Notes under the pieces: model-generated
Seen by the model: only the letters and a program-made list of their open reading frames with translations
Database searches by the model: none
Told to the model about the DNA's origin: nothing
Program-made: the position numbers and the translations under genes
Part shown: positions 34,646 to 43,903 of the stretch, one piece after another
Layout of the letters: every line of letters begins with the position of its first letter
Position numbering within the stretch: position 1 is the first letter of the stretch
Assembly (NCBI GenBank): GCA_021732085.1
Contig: JAKFVQ010000024.1
Coordinates: 62,001-126,000 of the forward strand
Length of the DNA: 64,000 nucleotides
Reading direction: 5' to 3'
Source of the DNA: Candidatus Obscuribacterales bacterium
GTDB lineage: Bacteria > Cyanobacteriota > Vampirovibrionia > Obscuribacterales > Obscuribacteraceae

Positions 34646-37237
34646 TTAACCGGTGATTACGATTTGGCTTCGGCCGTTGTGCTTGGCCAAATAGAGACGC
34701 CTGTCGGCATTTAGAACCAGGTCGTGGAGAGATGTTCCGTCATCGGGATACTCGACCATGCCGGCGCTGAATGATGTGAAAAATGGTTCCCCTTTGTCCC
34801 CTTTGAATTCCACTTTCTTGAGTTCTTCCAGCACTCGATTCAACGCTTTATGCATTGTGTCTGTGCGTTCGTGCCTGAACGCAAGGATGAATTCTTCACC
34901 GCCCCATCTTCCACGGAGGTCCTCAACGCGGAAGCGCTTGCGAAGCAGTTTTCCGATATAAGCCAATACTCTATCCCCGGCCATATGGCCATAGGAATCG
35001 TTCACTTTCTTGAAGTGATCGACGTCCATTAAGCATAAACTGAAGTTGAAGCCATGTCGTTCTGATTCAGATACGAGTGCTTCAATGTGATCTGCAAACG
35101 CTCTGCGCAGCAGCAGGCCGGTCAGCAGATCTCTATCTTGGCGCTCACGTGCCATGCGTGCTCGTTCAAGTCTCACCTTGACGCGTTTCAAAAGCTCAAC
35201 GTTGATAACCGGCTTGGGCAGATAGTCATCTCCGCCTGAATCGAATGCGCTCAGGCGCGAGGCAAGATCGGTCTGCGCTGTCAAAAAGATGATTGGCAAC
35301 TCTTGCCAGCGTCCGGCAGCGCGCACCTTCTTGCAGACATCAAAGCCGAGAATGCCAGGCATCATCACGTCGAGCAACATCAGATCGGGTGTGAATTCTT
35401 CGAGTACTTCAAGTACATGGGACGGATCGTTTAGGGCTTTGACGAGCATGCCTTCATTGCCGAGTGTACTGGTGATGAGGTCAGTGAAATCTGGATCGTC
35501 ATCTACGATCAAAACACGTGAGCGTCCACCTTCTCTTATCGTAATTAGATGTTGGAGAGCATGTTGCAACGTATCTGGTTCAAAAGGCTTTTCTAAAAAG
35601 AGAGAAGCACCAGCGTGCGCGGCTTCGGCGCGGTCACCTTCATCGTTCTTGGCGATGAACCCCAGTGGCAATGTCTCGTAGCCGAGCATACTGCGCAATT
35701 CTCGTGCTAATTGAAAAGCTGATTCACGATTGTTCTCTGTGATCTCAATTAGAGCCGCGTCTAGCTCTTGCTTGCCAGCCCGTTCTAAGGCTTCGCTTGA
35801 CTCCGCCCTGATTATTTCAAGCGGAATTCCACCGCCATTTTTCTTGGCTACTTCATCAAATCCTTCCAATTCAGACCCGACAACAAGGACCTTTGCCTTT
35901 GCGGCATTCGGGTTCATGTTCGCCAGTTCTTCAGCGGTCGGCACATAGTCAGAAAACTGCATTTTGACTGCGTCAACTTCTTTCTTTGCTGCCACCAATG
36001 AGTGATCAACATTCAGCCATTCTCTTTCATGGTTGACTTCGGCAACCTCGAGCATGTCACGCACAGAGCATTCAATTTGTTCGGCGTAGCCGCCTAACGC
36101 GTCGAAGCCGCATGATTTAGACGTTCCCTTCAGGTTGTGTGATAGGCGACGGATCTCAACCAAAAGGTTGCCGTCCATATTGGCGCGGTCGACCTGTTGA
36201 ATCATCTCTTCAATTTGTTTGATTCTAGAAGGAAGTGATTTTGAGAAACGCTGGCGGAAATTTTGCAGCGTTGCATCAGCAAAGGCATTGACACTCTGAG
36301 GTGTTGGCATCGGCGGAGCGCCGGGCACTGCTAGAGGTCCACCTAGATACTGAATCTGTTGTCCCTGGTAAATTTGTCCGGGCATTGGCTGGCCTGGCAT
36401 GGGTTGCCCAGGTATGGGCGGTCCACCAGGGACCGGCATCTGAAAATTGCCCGTCTGCCTGTTGGGTGGACCCATTGGCGCTCCAGGAACTGGCGGTCCT
36501 CCGCCGGGAGGCATCTGAAAACTGCCTGTTTGGCGGTTCATAGGTGGTCGCGGTCCGCCTTGAGGCATGGGATGCGAACCCGTTTGCCGATCTGGTCCTG
36601 GCACTGGTGGTGCTCCAGGCGCCACCACTACTGGACGTTGAAATTGTCCAGATTGCCGCATCTGTTCCGGCGTCGGTAGCTGTCCCGGCGCACCGGGCGC
36701 GGTGCCGCCTTGATTTTGCAAACCTGGGAAATTGTAGTTCTGCGGTGCCCCTGGTGCCGGCCAGGGAGTGTTCCCGGTGCCAGGAACGGCTACCGGTTGA
36801 GGCACGTTGCCCATTGGTGCCGGTACTGGTTCTTGCTTCTGTGCCTCTATATGAGGTAAGCCACGCTTTTGATCGTGCCAAAGCGCATCGACCTGTACCC
36901 CGAAGACGCTCGATTTAATCGGTCTGTGAAAAATGTGGTCGACTTTTAGCTCTTTTGTCACTTTTTGAAAGAACTCTGCATCACGCCAAGTTTGTGACAG
37001 AAAAACTACTTTTAATTCCTTCTCTTTTTGGCGCAGCTTGATGATGAAACCGATACCATCGATATCATCCAGCGTCTCTCCAACCATTACGAGGTCTGGC
37101 GCGCTCTCGGCAATTTTATCCAGTGCGCTTTGTCCGTTTGTGTCCTGTGTAACCTCGAACTCGCGCGCTTCCAGCAAAGGAACAATCAGCGTGCGAAGTT
37201 GCTCATCTGTTTCCAGTACTAAGACTTTTCTACCCAT
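34646..37237 (-). CDS. REC-Hpt-REC-REC-GGDEF signalling protein, probable diguanylate cyclase
   Basis: 863 residues. Domains in order: a degenerate receiver (1-120; VMVGETLDDIDG has Glu in place of the phospho-Asp), a Pro/Gly/Gln/Met-rich linker with repeated RQTGxFQMPxGGxP units (about 130-300), an Hpt domain with the phospho-His in RRLSHNLKGTSKSCGF (near 367), a second degenerate receiver (about 440-565, phospho-Asp position reads LIEIT), a canonical receiver (about 570-690, MLLDVMMPG, KPVIN) and a GGDEF domain with an intact GGEEF motif (about 800). It should make c-di-GMP under phosphorelay control. The first gene of a two-gene operon with the CheY-like protein. Confidence 0.92.
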   Translation of the reverse strand: MGRKVLVLETDEQLRTLIVPLLEAREFEVTQDTNGQSALDKIAESAPDLVMVGETLDDIDGIGFIIKLRQKEKELKVVFLSQTWRDAEFFQKVTKELKVDHIFHRPIKSSVFGVQVDALWHDQKRGLPHIEAQKQEPVPAPMGNVPQPVAVPGTGNTPWPAPGAPQNYNFPGLQNQGGTAPGAPGQLPTPEQMRQSGQFQRPVVVAPGAPPVPGPDRQTGSHPMPQGGPRPPMNRQTGSFQMPPGGGPPVPGAPMGPPNRQTGNFQMPVPGGPPIPGQPMPGQPMPGQIYQGQQIQYLGGPLAVPGAPPMPTPQSVNAFADATLQNFRQRFSKSLPSRIKQIEEMIQQVDRANMDGNLLVEIRRLSHNLKGTSKSCGFDALGGYAEQIECSVRDMLEVAEVNHEREWLNVDHSLVAAKKEVDAVKMQFSDYVPTAEELANMNPNAAKAKVLVVGSELEGFDEVAKKNGGGIPLEIIRAESSEALERAGKQELDAALIEITENNRESAFQLARELRSMLGYETLPLGFIAKNDEGDRAEAAHAGASLFLEKPFEPDTLQHALQHLITIREGGRSRVLIVDDDPDFTDLITSTLGNEGMLVKALNDPSHVLEVLEEFTPDLMLLDVMMPGILGFDVCKKVRAAGRWQELPIIFLTAQTDLASRLSAFDSGGDDYLPKPVINVELLKRVKVRLERARMARERQDRDLLTGLLLRRAFADHIEALVSESERHGFNFSLCLMDVDHFKKVNDSYGHMAGDRVLAYIGKLLRKRFRVEDLRGRWGGEEFILAFRHERTDTMHKALNRVLEELKKVEFKGDKGEPFFTSFSAGMVEYPDDGTSLHDLVLNADRRLYLAKHNGRSQIVITG

Positions 37238-37536
37238 ACGCCCCGATTGTGCGCCCCCCTGCCCCAGCGCATGCTGCGGTTAATTCCAATCATGCCCAGA
37301 AATTGTCATTGCCACACTTCCCGTGGGAATTTTTCGGAACATATCGGTCTGATAATCAGGCGGAAAAGCCAAAGTACTACTATTGTCTGAATGCGGACAA
37401 GGCGAGCAGCGCGGCCCCTGCGTCCAACGCCACGCTGTCCTGCGACGCCTGCGGCCGACGTGACCTGCAGAGTCTGAGGCAAAAATAGAAATTCCACAGA
37501 AATTCTTCCAGGCGCAAAACTAATTCAACACGAGAT

Positions 37537-38055
37537 TCAACCGAACAGATTGAGCTGAGTGACGTCCGGCTCATTCTCGGTGTATTCAGCGATTAGCTCG
37601 TCGTCTGTTTGAATTCGTCCAGCTTTTCTTATGTGCTTTACGTCGACGTCCATCTCTCTGGCTGCTTTACTGATCAGCCTGTGCCGGTGGCAGTGGCTGG
37701 GATCTTCCTCCCCGCACATGATAGCCACTTTAAACTTTTCTACGCCCTGGCGCAGGCGCTGCATACCTTCTTTGAATTTCTCGGTGGAAGCCAATTTCGC
37801 AAAGTCGAGATTGCCTTCCTCGTCATAGAACTCCTCTTCTTTGGGCATTCCACCGAGTTCTTTTCCCAGGTATAAGTACTTTAGTCCTTCCTGCACAATC
37901 GATTGTTTTAGAAAGGGACCAGTAAAGTGTGTTGCGTAGCGGGAGTATGGATTGCTGCGTACATCTACAAGTACTTCAATATCGAACTGCCGCAATAGCG
38001 CGATGAAATCCGCCATTGGATAGTTTGAGTGCCCAATTGTGAACAGTTCAGCCAT
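37537..38055 (-). CDS. DUF488 family protein
   Basis: 172 residues. It opens with the DUF488 signature FTIGHSNYPMADF and VDVRSNPYSRY, and later has IMCGEEDPSHCHRHRL, the conserved CxE...CHR motif. The ends LFG. DUF488 proteins are small cytoplasmic proteins of unknown biochemistry, sometimes linked with DNA or RNA ends by genome context. It starts 14 bases after the phosphoglucose isomerase gene and is probably cotranscribed with it. Confidence 0.9.
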   Translation of the reverse strand: MAELFTIGHSNYPMADFIALLRQFDIEVLVDVRSNPYSRYATHFTGPFLKQSIVQEGLKYLYLGKELGGMPKEEEFYDEEGNLDFAKLASTEKFKEGMQRLRQGVEKFKVAIMCGEEDPSHCHRHRLISKAAREMDVDVKHIRKAGRIQTDDELIAEYTENEPDVTQLNLFG

Positions 38056-38069
38056 GAGCTGATGTCTGC

Positions 38070-39821
38070 TTACGCTGTGATCTCTTTGATCAATTCGTAT
38101 AGCTGATCCAGCGCAGAATCAACGTCAGCCGGTAAGTGCACTCGAAGCAGTCTACGTCTGCGAGAGGAGAGTGCTTTGAAATCGCCCAAGGATTGAGCGT
38201 CTTTCAGTGTGCTGAAACCGAATCCTTCTCCAGGAATCGTGATGTCTTTCTTATCGTCGCTGGTGATTTGCAAGAAAACGCCAGTGTTCGGTCCGCCCTT
38301 ATGCAATTGACCGGTTGAATGTAGGAAACGCGGTCCGAAGCCTACGGTAGTAGCTACCTTGCGGCTCTTCATGACCAGGTCTCTAATCTTTTGCAGTTTT
38401 TCTTCCAATCGCGGGGCGCACTCAATGTATGCGTTGATACCGAAGTAATCGCCCGGGTCCAATTGATTCAGGTGAGTTGCGATATAGCCTTTTACTGAAG
38501 GCGAGGCTGTTTCAGCCTTGAAAGTCTTTGTATTGATTTCATCTGCATAGAGTTTGAAGAACTCATCTTCAATCAGAAGAGTGTTTGTAGGGAGCGCGCC
38601 TTTGGTGTGATATTCCTTTAGATACTCTTTTGTGAAGTCTTTGCTTTCCTGAACGTTTGGTTGGTTGAAAGCGTTGATTCCGAGAATGGCGCCTCCGGTT
38701 GCTGTAGCGATTTCCCAGCGGAAGAACTCAGCGCCCAGATGCATTCTGTCGGGTACGGCGATTCTTACAACAGGATGTCCTGCTTTCTCAAGGGCATCAA
38801 CTTTCTTGTCTTGTTCTGTGTCGGCTTCTTCTTCCAGTCGAACATAGACGAAGAGGCGGTCGTCGCCGTAATCATCGGGGCCGCACAGTGTCTCAGATGC
38901 TACCGGGATAATGCCGCGATCGTCTTTACCTGTACTTTCGGCAATAAGTTGTTCCAACCATGTGCCGAGGCTGTGAATTGCGGGCGATGCAATGATAGTG
39001 ACCTTGTCACGCCCTTCATCAGTGAGCGTTCCCATAATAGTGCCGAGCAGAACTCCTGGATTCTGTTCTGGTGCAACTTCAGCACCGCAGGCTTTTACCA
39101 TTGTTTCAGCGTTCTTCAAAATTTCTGCGGTCTTCAAACCCATCACCGCTGCTGGTATCATGCCGAAGTTGGACAAGGCCGAGAACCTGCCACCAATTGA
39201 AGGCACTCCGTAGAATATTTGAGCAAATTCCCAATTCTTTGCTCTCATCTCCATTGATGAGCCTGGGTCTGTGATGGCAACGAAATGATGACCAGCTTTG
39301 TTTCCGCCGACTACTTTCTTTGTTTCGTTATAGAAGTATTGACACAGAACATTCGGTTCGGTGGTGCTGCCTGATTTGCTGGCAATGATGAACATTGTTC
39401 TTGCCGGGTCGATTTGGGCTCTGACAGCTTCTACTTGAGCGGGGACAACCGAATCGAGAACGATCATTTCGGCTCCGCCGCCATTCTTGCCGAATACCTG
39501 ACGCATGACTTCGACACAAAGGCTGCTGCCACCCATACCCAACAATACTGCGTGCGTAAATTTTCTTTCTTTTATCGTCTGGCTTAACTTATCGAATTGA
39601 GCCTGGTTCTTGATTTGCTCTTGAACAACGTGCAACCAGCCCAGCCATTTGGCTTCGTCTTCGCCTGTCCAGAGCTTGGCGTCCTTCGCCCACAGCCTGC
39701 TCGTGAACTTGTTTGATTTGAGCGTGTTAAGAGCTTCTTTGACAAGCTTTTCATAGGAGCCCAGTGAGTAAGAAAGAGCTCCTACTTTATGAGCGAGCCC
39801 GCCATCAGCTGCGTTTGCCAT
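38070..39821 (-). CDS. pgi: Phosphoglucose isomerase, stand-alone form of the transaldolase-fused type
   Basis: 583 residues, ATG with AGAGGAAC upstream. The sugar-isomerase (SIS) fold is shown by VLLGMGGSSLCVEVMRQVFG (about 92-111), IIASKSGSTTEPN (about 150-162) with the phosphate-binding SGST, and a GIIPVASETLCGP block. These match the isomerase half of bifunctional transaldolase/phosphoglucose isomerase proteins rather than the classical 550-residue Pgi. The transaldolase half is absent and the N-terminus is free. It interconverts glucose-6-phosphate and fructose-6-phosphate in central carbon metabolism. First gene of a probable operon with the DUF488 gene. Confidence 0.88.
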   Translation of the reverse strand: MANAADGGLAHKVGALSYSLGSYEKLVKEALNTLKSNKFTSRLWAKDAKLWTGEDEAKWLGWLHVVQEQIKNQAQFDKLSQTIKERKFTHAVLLGMGGSSLCVEVMRQVFGKNGGGAEMIVLDSVVPAQVEAVRAQIDPARTMFIIASKSGSTTEPNVLCQYFYNETKKVVGGNKAGHHFVAITDPGSSMEMRAKNWEFAQIFYGVPSIGGRFSALSNFGMIPAAVMGLKTAEILKNAETMVKACGAEVAPEQNPGVLLGTIMGTLTDEGRDKVTIIASPAIHSLGTWLEQLIAESTGKDDRGIIPVASETLCGPDDYGDDRLFVYVRLEEEADTEQDKKVDALEKAGHPVVRIAVPDRMHLGAEFFRWEIATATGGAILGINAFNQPNVQESKDFTKEYLKEYHTKGALPTNTLLIEDEFFKLYADEINTKTFKAETASPSVKGYIATHLNQLDPGDYFGINAYIECAPRLEEKLQKIRDLVMKSRKVATTVGFGPRFLHSTGQLHKGGPNTGVFLQITSDDKKDITIPGEGFGFSTLKDAQSLGDFKALSSRRRRLLRVHLPADVDSALDQLYELIKEITA

Positions 39822-40116
39822 TTGTTCTTGTTCCTCTTGTAATGTGTCACCTAGGTAGCCGCACGCACGGTCGTGCCAGCTGACAAGGGATACACGCTCC
39901 CGAATATCGCCCTAGTATATCGAATATTCCGCGCTGGGGCTCCTAGTATGTGAACTATCCTCCGCTCATGAAGCCATTTCTTGATGTCATTAGAACCTTT
40001 TCTGCTACACTAGCGACGTTTTAGCGTAATAAGAAGTAAAAGGGTAACTATCCTCCAGGCTTCTGAACGCAAATGCTGTAGGGATTAGATGGCTATCCGC
40101 CCCGAGGGAGGTTTAG

Positions 40117-40554
40117 ATGGTTGAGACCATTCAACTAATGCGACAAGTTCAAGTCAAAGCGATTGTGACTGAAAACTTTAAGGGTCAGGTTGCCGCGGAG
40201 ATCAACCGCAACCTTCAGCAAATTGATGCCGAACTGCAGCAATTGGAATTTAAAGGAAAGCGGGCAATTGCCGATATCGAAAAGCGCAGCCCGCAGCCGA
40301 TACCGCCGGAAGTGCGTGCACAAATTGAAACAATCAGGCAGCAAGTAGAATCTGAAAAATTGCGCCTTATGCAATTGAAGGAAGAAATGACTGCTCAAAG
40401 CAATGCTTTGAACGAACTTCCGATTGGCAGTGTCGTTACGCAATTCACCGTCGAAAATCCTGTTGAAGTTCGCGTTGGCGAGAATATCTTCCAAAGACTG
40501 GAAGGCGGCGAAATCCTCGTCAAAGACGGCGTCATCCAGGAAATCCGTATTTAG
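40117..40554 (+). CDS. YlqD family protein
   Basis: 145 residues, ATG with GGGAGG 7 bases upstream. The pattern MVETIQLMRQVQVKAIVTE, a long helix (about 27-108) with LEFKGKRAIADIEKR, then LPIGSVVTQFTVENPVEVRV and IVKDGVIQEIRI-type ending, is that of the YlqD family found in Firmicutes and cyanobacteria. Function is unknown. The actual C-terminus reads LVKDGVIQEIRI. It has its own long leader (39990-40116) and is divergent from pgi, so it is a single-gene unit. Confidence 0.85.
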   Translation: MVETIQLMRQVQVKAIVTENFKGQVAAEINRNLQQIDAELQQLEFKGKRAIADIEKRSPQPIPPEVRAQIETIRQQVESEKLRLMQLKEEMTAQSNALNELPIGSVVTQFTVENPVEVRVGENIFQRLEGGEILVKDGVIQEIRI

Positions 40555-40871
40555 GATTTTGGAAAGAAACGTTTTTCACAACTAGTTCGGGCAGCGTTCT
40601 TTCCTGTCCTGTTGTGGTTCCCGTGTGGGTGTCTGCCTTATCTGATCTCCCTACTAGTCTTAATTAGACTAGTTTGTGAATTGAAAAAGCGATCCCCTTG
40701 GATCCTCTGGCTCAATTTTGCCGTAAGCACCTCCGAGCATCTTGGCAGAAGCTTTTGACTTTAGGAGGATTGTTTTCCGCCAATTTCGCTGCTCTTGCTC
40801 CAGGTACCTAACTGTCACAAAGTCCGACTAATATCTGAAGCATGTGGGACGACCAGCAGGGAGGGAGCCTC
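40555..40871. other. Intergenic region, 317 bp
   Basis: It holds a terminator-like hairpin (listed separately) after the YlqD gene and the leader of a small gene starting at 40872. Nothing else is recognised. Confidence 0.4.
40653..40676 (+). terminator. Weak terminator-like hairpin after the YlqD gene
   Basis: ACTAGTCT (40653-40660) pairs with AGACTAGT (40666-40673) across a 5-base loop, followed by TTTG (part of the stem plus two further T). The T-run is poor. Confidence 0.4.
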
Positions 40872-41042
40872 ATGAATCAGAAATTGGAGAATGCCTCAGA
40901 TAAGTCTCAGGAAATGTCGGAAAGACGGGCGGCCTTAACCGAAGCGACAGATCCTCGAACACAAGACTTCAACCAGTCAATCGCGGCAATGAGGTCCGCA
41001 AACGAGAACCAAGAGGCCAACGACTCCTTACCAAGCTGCTGA
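40872..41042 (+). CDS. Small hydrophilic protein of unknown function
   Basis: 56 residues from ATG 40872, with GGGAGGG 6 bases upstream. A start at 40842 has a weaker context. The product is charged and Gln/Asn/Glu-rich (SDKSQEMSERRAALTEATD), with no membrane segment, and ends in SC. The strong ribosome site is the main evidence that it is a gene. Confidence 0.4.
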   Translation: MNQKLENASDKSQEMSERRAALTEATDPRTQDFNQSIAAMRSANENQEANDSLPSC

Positions 41043-41132
41043 GTTTCCTGATAATTCTGTCGTGAGCAGGATAGGAACACTCTCGCTCAACACACAGTTC
41101 TAATTCGTTTAATCAGTCTTTAGTTCGTTTTA

Positions 41133-41963
41133 CTAGGCAATAGCAAGCGCATGCCGTGCGGCTTTTTTAAGATGCTCTCGCAAGGAGGAAATCCATTGCT
41201 GCAATTGTTCAGTTGTTACCTCAGTGCCATCTGTCGCTTCGTGTTTGGCGAGGCACTCGTAAAGCTTCCGTGCCGAATCAAGATAGCGCACCGAAAGTGA
41301 TTCAATAGTTGCGACATGCTGTTCTGCTTGTCGCCCGGTCGACAATGTAATCAATTTGTTTTGCGCGCGGCTCAGCGCCATGACAAAGAGTCCTTGCTGC
41401 CATTCTTCGCAATTGTTTAGCACAACTCGAATCATAAACTTATCGGCTACCGCTTTTTCTTCGCGGGCTTCGATAGTTGCCGTATCTTGTGGATTTTGCT
41501 TACGTCGCATTTTGAATTGACCGCCCCAGATGGACGGCTTCAAATCTTCTGCGACCATCGGCGACTCAACTAATTGCGAACCAAACAATTTGCAGGCGAT
41601 GCATGTATGCTCTTCGATTTGTTCGAACAAGCGTTGATCGTTGTCACCATATCTGGTGATCAACTCTTGCAAATAAATGCCACCATCGTTACGCGGGTCG
41701 CCTAGCCTGATGCAGGCTTGATCTCTGTTGAATGAGTCGCAAGAGAAACCCGGACCGAGTGTGTCTTTAAGAACGGACTCAACTTGCCGTCTCAAGAGAT
41801 TTTTGAAATTAGAGCCCGAAATGTAAGGTGTGCCTGATAGATCACGCAGCACATACAAGTCTGGTGGATTTGGTCTGCTATCGCCTTGCTGCTCAATACG
41901 AGCGCCGGACTTGCAATGAAGGAATCCTGTTAATACCATTCGCGATTGGAATCGGACAGTCAT
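41133..41963 (-). CDS. Solitary RAMP-superfamily protein, Csm3/Csx7-like
   Basis: 276 residues from ATG 41963, chosen because GGAG lies 6 bases upstream; a longer frame to 42131 lacks a ribosome site. The RAMP fold is shown by DLYVLRDLSGTPYISGSNFK (about 35-54) and NLLRRQVESVL, equivalent to the PyIPGSSlKG-R block of Csm3/Csx7 proteins. Asp35 falls where Csm3 has its catalytic Asp. Cys75, Cys84, Cys121 and Cys124 (CIACKLFG) could bind zinc as in that family. A late helical region completes it. No other cas gene and no repeat array is present within 20 kb either side, so it is not in a type III locus here. It may bind or cut RNA outside CRISPR. Confidence 0.78.
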   Translation of the reverse strand: MTVRFQSRMVLTGFLHCKSGARIEQQGDSRPNPPDLYVLRDLSGTPYISGSNFKNLLRRQVESVLKDTLGPGFSCDSFNRDQACIRLGDPRNDGGIYLQELITRYGDNDQRLFEQIEEHTCIACKLFGSQLVESPMVAEDLKPSIWGGQFKMRRKQNPQDTATIEAREEKAVADKFMIRVVLNNCEEWQQGLFVMALSRAQNKLITLSTGRQAEQHVATIESLSVRYLDSARKLYECLAKHEATDGTEVTTEQLQQWISSLREHLKKAARHALAIA

Positions 41964-42217
41964 TATTTCTCCGAGGCGTCGAGACGGGGTGGCGACCGGT
42001 AGAGAAAAATTGGCCGGGAAGCCAAATGACACGTGAAATGAAAACGTCCAGCAGGTCGAACAACGTCTGCGCTGAGCGGTATCAGTTATGGTGCCAACAA
42101 ATTTTTCTGTGTAATTTATGACAGTATACACATTTAATCTATGACAAGATCGAAACAGGCTTAGATTACTCCCTTAAATCTCGCTCTTGACAATCTACTG
42201 TTTGCTTATTGTCGTCG

Positions 42218-43903
42218 TTAACGTGCCGGTTGCAAATCTGTATTGCCGCTAGTGGTGGCATTCGGCTTAAGCCCGTTTGGCTGCTCTTGTCCGTGCATGG
42301 AGCTTCTTTGCTGTGACCCCTCAGGATGCCCGGAGACTGTACGGAAAACTATGCTTGCTATGCGCATTCCAGGTACAAGATGAAGCGGATTGGGATTGTT
42401 GTTGACGATTTCCAGCGTGATGCGATTGTTTGTCCCGCTATTTAGGACCGGCGCTGTCTGGTGGACCTCGATGAACATGCGGCCGATTTGGGATGGACTG
42501 TTGATATCAGCGATGAGAGCGGGGTGACCATTCCATTCTGGTTTCGGTCCTGATGGCATATGAATCTTTTCTCTGGTCATCGCCAGGACGACTTCGCCCG
42601 GTTGCAGGGTAATTCCATTTGGATGTTCGCTGGTCGGCCATGACTTCAACACGTCCTTAGGCGTTGTGTTTCTAAAGTCGATCAAGCCGGCTTTGGGAAT
42701 GATATTGAACTGGCTATCTAGATGCACATCCAGTGTGTTGTTTCCAATGTTCTCCGGCCGGTAGACTTTGTATTCCTTTCCGTCGGCGCCGCGTTCGAAA
42801 ACCTCGAGCCGTCCCTGCCGCATGGCCAGTTCTATTCCATTATTAGAGAGTACTCCCTCTGGTATTCCTTGTCGCGACCTGAATCGTGATGCCAGCTGTT
42901 CGCCCAGATACCGGGCAGCCTGACTCCGTGCTATTTCAAGCTCACCGCCTTTGGCATTCTTTAGAGAGTCTAGCAAAGGTTTATCCATGCTAATTACATT
43001 CTTGGATCCGTCACCATCGGCGGTGCGCACCTTCATTAAAGGAAGCTTTGGCGCAAAGAGATCCAAGCTACCCGATAACGACGCGTCCTTTGTGCCGCTC
43101 AATCGATGCTCTCTTATGAACTCGTTTATTGGCACTGAGCCTGTGATCTTACTTTCCAGTTTGTTTGCGGCTTGTCCAATCCGTGTTTGGGCGGCAGGAA
43201 GTATCACGTTCATAAAGCCGCCGCTCAACATGGCATCGGCCAAACGATGCGCATCTGGCAACTGCTTTTGCGAGATAGCATCGGACACTGTCAGTCCGGC
43301 AACTGCTGCTGTTGAACCGGCAGCGAATCGAGTAGCTGTTTTTGAGAGCATGCCCAGTTCTTTGGTTAACAGATTGGCGCCGCCGAGCACGCTAAACGTG
43401 GTGATTCCGGCAGCTATGTTTCCTGCCGTGCTTTCACCGGCGCGAAGATCTCTCCATCCGTCGAGCATTGCCGCACCCGCAACCATTCCTGTCACTTCAC
43501 TGGCTGCAATTTTGGCGGCGGTACCTTCTAGTGCCAGGGCGTTTCCGCCGAATCTCAGCCCAGATGAAGCAATTCTTCCAGAAATAACATAAGGCACTGC
43601 GGCGGCAAGTCCTGCGCTCACGTTTTGGAGCGCCCATCCAGGCGTGAGGACGGCTTCCGGTCTTGGTTCGGCCAAATCAAGCTTCGGTAGCAGAGCCTCG
43701 CCGGTTACTGAGCGGGTGAGCGAGTTGCCCGCATTTACAAGTGCATTATATGGTGTTGCGATTCCTGCGTTGTATGCGGGATTAAGTATGTGGTCATACA
43801 ATGGGTTCGTTGCACGGGGATCCAAAAGATCCTTGTTGAACTCGGCGTGACTCGAGGTCTTTTGGGAGTGATCTGAACTTGGCGAATGCTCAATACCTTG
43901 CAT
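42218..43903 (-). CDS. Fusion of a conserved N-terminal module with a dCTP-deaminase-like domain
   Basis: 561 residues, ATG with AAGG upstream. Residues about 25-255 hold Gly/Ala-rich hydrophobic stretches (ALQNVSAGLAAAVPYVISG, GNIAAGITTFSVLGG) and match the N-terminus of the protein at 1-1804. Residues about 380-535 resemble dCTP deaminase/dUTPase: NNTLDVHLDSQFNI, LQPGEVVLAM, then SPSQIGRMFIEVHQTA, NRITLEIVN and LVPGMRIASIVF. Aligned to E. coli Dcd by eye, the catalytic residues Ser111, Arg115 and Glu138 correspond to Ser (about 470), Arg (about 474) and Glu (about 498). Nucleotide deamination or dUTP hydrolysis is possible, but a nucleotide-binding regulator is as likely. No signal peptide. 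Confidence 0.75.
   Translation of the reverse strand: MQGIEHSPSSDHSQKTSSHAEFNKDLLDPRATNPLYDHILNPAYNAGIATPYNALVNAGNSLTRSVTGEALLPKLDLAEPRPEAVLTPGWALQNVSAGLAAAVPYVISGRIASSGLRFGGNALALEGTAAKIAASEVTGMVAGAAMLDGWRDLRAGESTAGNIAAGITTFSVLGGANLLTKELGMLSKTATRFAAGSTAAVAGLTVSDAISQKQLPDAHRLADAMLSGGFMNVILPAAQTRIGQAANKLESKITGSVPINEFIREHRLSGTKDASLSGSLDLFAPKLPLMKVRTADGDGSKNVISMDKPLLDSLKNAKGGELEIARSQAARYLGEQLASRFRSRQGIPEGVLSNNGIELAMRQGRLEVFERGADGKEYKVYRPENIGNNTLDVHLDSQFNIIPKAGLIDFRNTTPKDVLKSWPTSEHPNGITLQPGEVVLAMTREKIHMPSGPKPEWNGHPALIADINSPSQIGRMFIEVHQTAPVLNSGTNNRITLEIVNNNPNPLHLVPGMRIASIVFRTVSGHPEGSQQRSSMHGQEQPNGLKPNATTSGNTDLQPAR

Noticed and set aside
37249-37488. Plus-strand frame with a late CDAC motif
   Set aside because: No ribosome site before the start, low-complexity content, and no homologous pattern recognised; kept as not supported. 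It lies in a 299-base gap.
41133-42131. Longer start for the RAMP protein
   Set aside because: The extra 56 residues have no RAMP similarity and no ribosome site; the ATG at 41963 has GGAG.
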